The notes under the pieces: model-generated
The model's input: the letters and a program-made list of their open reading frames with translations, nothing else
What the model was told of the DNA's origin: nothing
Databases searched by the model: none
Source: Candidatus Saccharimonadia bacterium
GTDB lineage: Bacteria; Patescibacteriota; Saccharimonadia; Saccharimonadales; Saccharimonadaceae
Assembly: GCA_023257755.1 (NCBI GenBank)
Contig: JALRBM010000089.1
Coordinates: 1-14,384, forward strand
Direction of reading: 5' to 3'
Length of the DNA: 14,384 nucleotides
Position numbers and translations under genes: made by a program
Shown: in pieces, positions 13,249 to 14,384 of the stretch
Layout: every line of letters starts with the position of its first letter
Numbering within the stretch: position 1 is the first letter of the stretch

Positions 13249-13758
13249 ATGGATATTCAACCGCAGAATCAGCAACCAATCAGCGACGATCAGGAACTGG
13301 CAAAAGTACTCGCCGGCGTCAATCAGCAGGCCGACGAAGCAGCCGACACAACGCCAGCCGAGGACACAGCCACTACCCCTCCTGTCGAGACATCTGAAGA
13401 GCCTGTGGTCTTGCCAGAGCCGGCAGCTCCCGTAGCGGAGCCCGAGCTTCCTGCAATGCCAGCGGCCCCTGCTCCAACAGTGTCAGCCGCGCCCGCCGTC
13501 AGTGGCGATCTTGAATCGATCAAACGCGACGCACTTACCGAGCTTCGTCCGCTCGTTGATAAGCTTGAAGTCTCGCCTGAGGAGAAGTTTGATACGTATC
13601 TTTTGCTTCTTCGTTCTACTGACGATCAGGCTTTGATCGCGCCAGCCCACGAAGCAGCAAAAAACATCCCCGACGAAACCCGCCGCGCCCAGGCGCTTCT
13701 CGATATCATCAAAGAAATCGACTACCTTTCTGGCGGCGGTCAGCAACCGTCAGCATAG
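13249..13758 (+). CDS. Pro/Ala-rich hypothetical protein with a helical C-terminal domain
   Basis: Unrecognised 169-residue protein. From the ATG at 13249 it begins MDIQPQNQQPISDDQELAKV, then has a low-complexity acidic Pro/Ala/Glu/Val stretch (about residues 30-88), likely a flexible linker. A folded-looking C-terminal segment of about 80 residues follows, including DLESIKRDALTELRPLVDKL, SPEEKFDTYLLLLRSTDD and RRAQALLDIIKEIDYLS, amphipathic and probably all helical. There is no signal peptide or membrane helix. The GTG two codons upstream is possible, but the ATG is better placed, with AGGGG before it. Codon use is like the chromosomal neighbours, unlike the GC-rich gene that converges on it. 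A scaffold or protein-protein interaction role is a guess from architecture only. Confidence 0.75.
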   Translation: MDIQPQNQQPISDDQELAKVLAGVNQQADEAADTTPAEDTATTPPVETSEEPVVLPEPAAPVAEPELPAMPAAPAPTVSAAPAVSGDLESIKRDALTELRPLVDKLEVSPEEKFDTYLLLLRSTDDQALIAPAHEAAKNIPDETRRAQALLDIIKEIDYLSGGGQQPSA

Positions 13759-13782
13759 CATTTGTGCAATACCCCTAAATGC

Positions 13783-13820
13783 GAAGCACCCCGCACCGTA
13801 GTCGCACGATGCGGGGTCTT
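13783..13820. terminator. Strong bidirectional terminator-like hairpin
   Basis: Arms ACCCCGCA (13788-13795) and TGCGGGGT (13810-13817), extended by GAAG/CTTC with one bulged base, form a stem of about 12 pairs between convergent genes. T-runs are poor on both sides, but position and stability suit a shared terminator. Confidence 0.6.
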
Positions 13821-13838
13821 CAGACTTGAGGGACGAGG

Positions 13839-14297
13839 CTAGCTGGAGCGCATGTTGGCTCCCAGCTCGACCTCCACGGCGTCCTTGAGGGTGATGATCA
13901 TCACCCACTTGGCGGTGGCGCCGGCGGTGCGGCGGCAGGGCTCCAGGCGCAGCTTCCACTTCTTGCGGTTGATGTCGTCGATGCGGTACGCGACGTCCTT
14001 GTACATGACGACCTTGCCGATGCGGAGCGCCGGGTTGGAGCGCAGGGCGTCGCGCGACTGCTTGGCCACCTCAGCGTCGAGGAGCTTGCTCATCTCCCCC
14101 TTGGTGATGGTGGTCGGGTCGAACTCGATGCCCAGGTTGATGGCGAACTGGACCTGCGCCTCGGACGGCGGCTGGTCGTTGCGCGCCTTGGTGATCAGGG
14201 CGCTGAGCCTCCCGGCGGTGGTGGTGCTGTCGAACTCGATGCCCAGGTCCTTCGCGAACTTGATCTGCGCGTCGGACGGGGTACCGTCGTAATCCAT
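13839..14297 (-). CDS. GC-rich small protein with two helical repeats and an SH3-like C-terminus, unknown function
   Basis: A 152-residue cytoplasmic protein from the ATG at 14297; an open frame continues upstream, but AGAGG eight bases before this ATG decides the start. Two tandem repeats of about 35 residues occupy the N-terminal half: PSDAQIKFAKDLGIEFD (7-23) and PSEAQVQFAINLGIEFD (about 43-59), each followed by T-rich and helical LSALITKA or MSKLLDAEVA segments. This resembles small SAP-like helical repeats seen in phage and accessory proteins; the name is uncertain. The C-terminal part, IGKVVMYKDVAYRIDDINRK onward, has alternating strands like a small SH3-type barrel. Third codon positions are nearly all G or C, in sharp contrast with neighbours and shared only with 9203-9649. 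It is probably acquired. Nucleic-acid binding is possible but unproven. Confidence 0.75.
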   Translation of the reverse strand: MDYDGTPSDAQIKFAKDLGIEFDSTTTAGRLSALITKARNDQPPSEAQVQFAINLGIEFDPTTITKGEMSKLLDAEVAKQSRDALRSNPALRIGKVVMYKDVAYRIDDINRKKWKLRLEPCRRTAGATAKWVMIITLKDAVEVELGANMRSS

Positions 14298-14323
14298 GGT
14301 GCAAGCCTCTCTCGAGTCTGGTC

Positions 14324-14338
14324 CTAGGGGAATCCTAG
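14324..14338 (-). promoter_or_regulatory. Leader hairpin before the second GC-rich gene
   Basis: Arms CTAGG (14324-14328) and CCTAG (14334-14338) around a five-base loop lie right after the -10 and before the AGAGG ribosome site. The position parallels the leader hairpin of the other GC-rich gene. Confidence 0.35.
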
Positions 14339-14367
14339 ATTTTAACATTTTTATTATTAAATGTCAA
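14339..14367 (-). promoter_or_regulatory. Promoter of the second GC-rich gene
   Basis: Minus strand -35 TTGACA (14362-14367, perfect), 17-bp spacer, -10 TAAAAT (14339-14344). It is flanked by AT-rich sequence and closely similar to the promoter at 9712-9740, including the shared AAAATGTTA at the spacer end. Confidence 0.8.
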
Positions 14368-14384
14368 TATATTATGCGTCGCTT

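Noticed and set aside
1..14384. CRISPR arrays, insertion sequences, inteins, rRNA genes
   Set aside because: No regularly spaced direct repeats, transposase-like frames, intein motifs in NrdA, or rRNA sequence were found on reading through.

Overview
The window (14.4 kb, mixed GC of roughly 45-55%) looks like a chromosomal segment of a bacterium with a small, compact genome. Tight operons, a bifunctional SIS-family phosphoglucose/phosphomannose isomerase, a stand-alone MacB-type ABC pair without TolC partners and short conserved hypotheticals point to the Candidate Phyla Radiation, most likely Candidatus Saccharibacteria. That placement is inference from gene content, with no rRNA here to confirm it.

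Positions 1-6654 (all minus strand) form one probable operon for deoxynucleotide synthesis plus metal uptake: nrdA, a 59-residue small gene, nrdB, a CYTH-domain gene, then a Mn/Zn-type ABC importer (binding protein, ATPase, permease cut by the left edge). Three things stand out. The NrdB has Glu as first metal ligand and Phe at the radical-tyrosine position, with spacing matching the Mn/Fe class Ic enzyme of Chlamydia. NrdA has no redox cysteine pair at its C-terminus. The small gene, in the same frame just past two NrdA-frame stops, ends in CEGCQ, which looks like the missing tail made as a separate protein. A manganese-type importer in the same operon would fit the metal need of such an enzyme.

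The control region 6655-6922 holds two pairs of NrdR-box-like palindromes, with start-to-start spacings of 32 and 31 bp. Each pair is laid over a good sigma-70-type promoter pointing into nrdA, so the operon is very probably NrdR-repressed.

Positions 6923-8333 (minus) carry a cupin-fold protein and a membrane-anchored alpha/beta-hydrolase. Positions 8399-9094 (minus) carry a second CYTH (ThTPase-like) gene whose start lies 9 bp beyond the CCA end of a tRNA-Ser(GGA).

Positions 9203-9649 and 13839-14297 (both minus) are two small genes with almost only G/C third positions, unlike every neighbour. Their AT-rich promoters are very similar to each other (22 of 31 positions by eye), and each has a leader hairpin and a structured 3' end. 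They look like acquired accessory genes.

Positions 9831-11893 (plus) encode a MacB-like ABC ATPase/permease pair, apparently on a leaderless transcript. It converges on the phosphoglucose/phosphomannose isomerase gene (12005-13090, minus), with a nested inverted repeat between them. Positions 13249-13758 (plus) encode a Pro/Ala-rich hypothetical with a conserved-looking helical C-terminal domain, convergent with the last GC-rich gene across a strong terminator-like hairpin.
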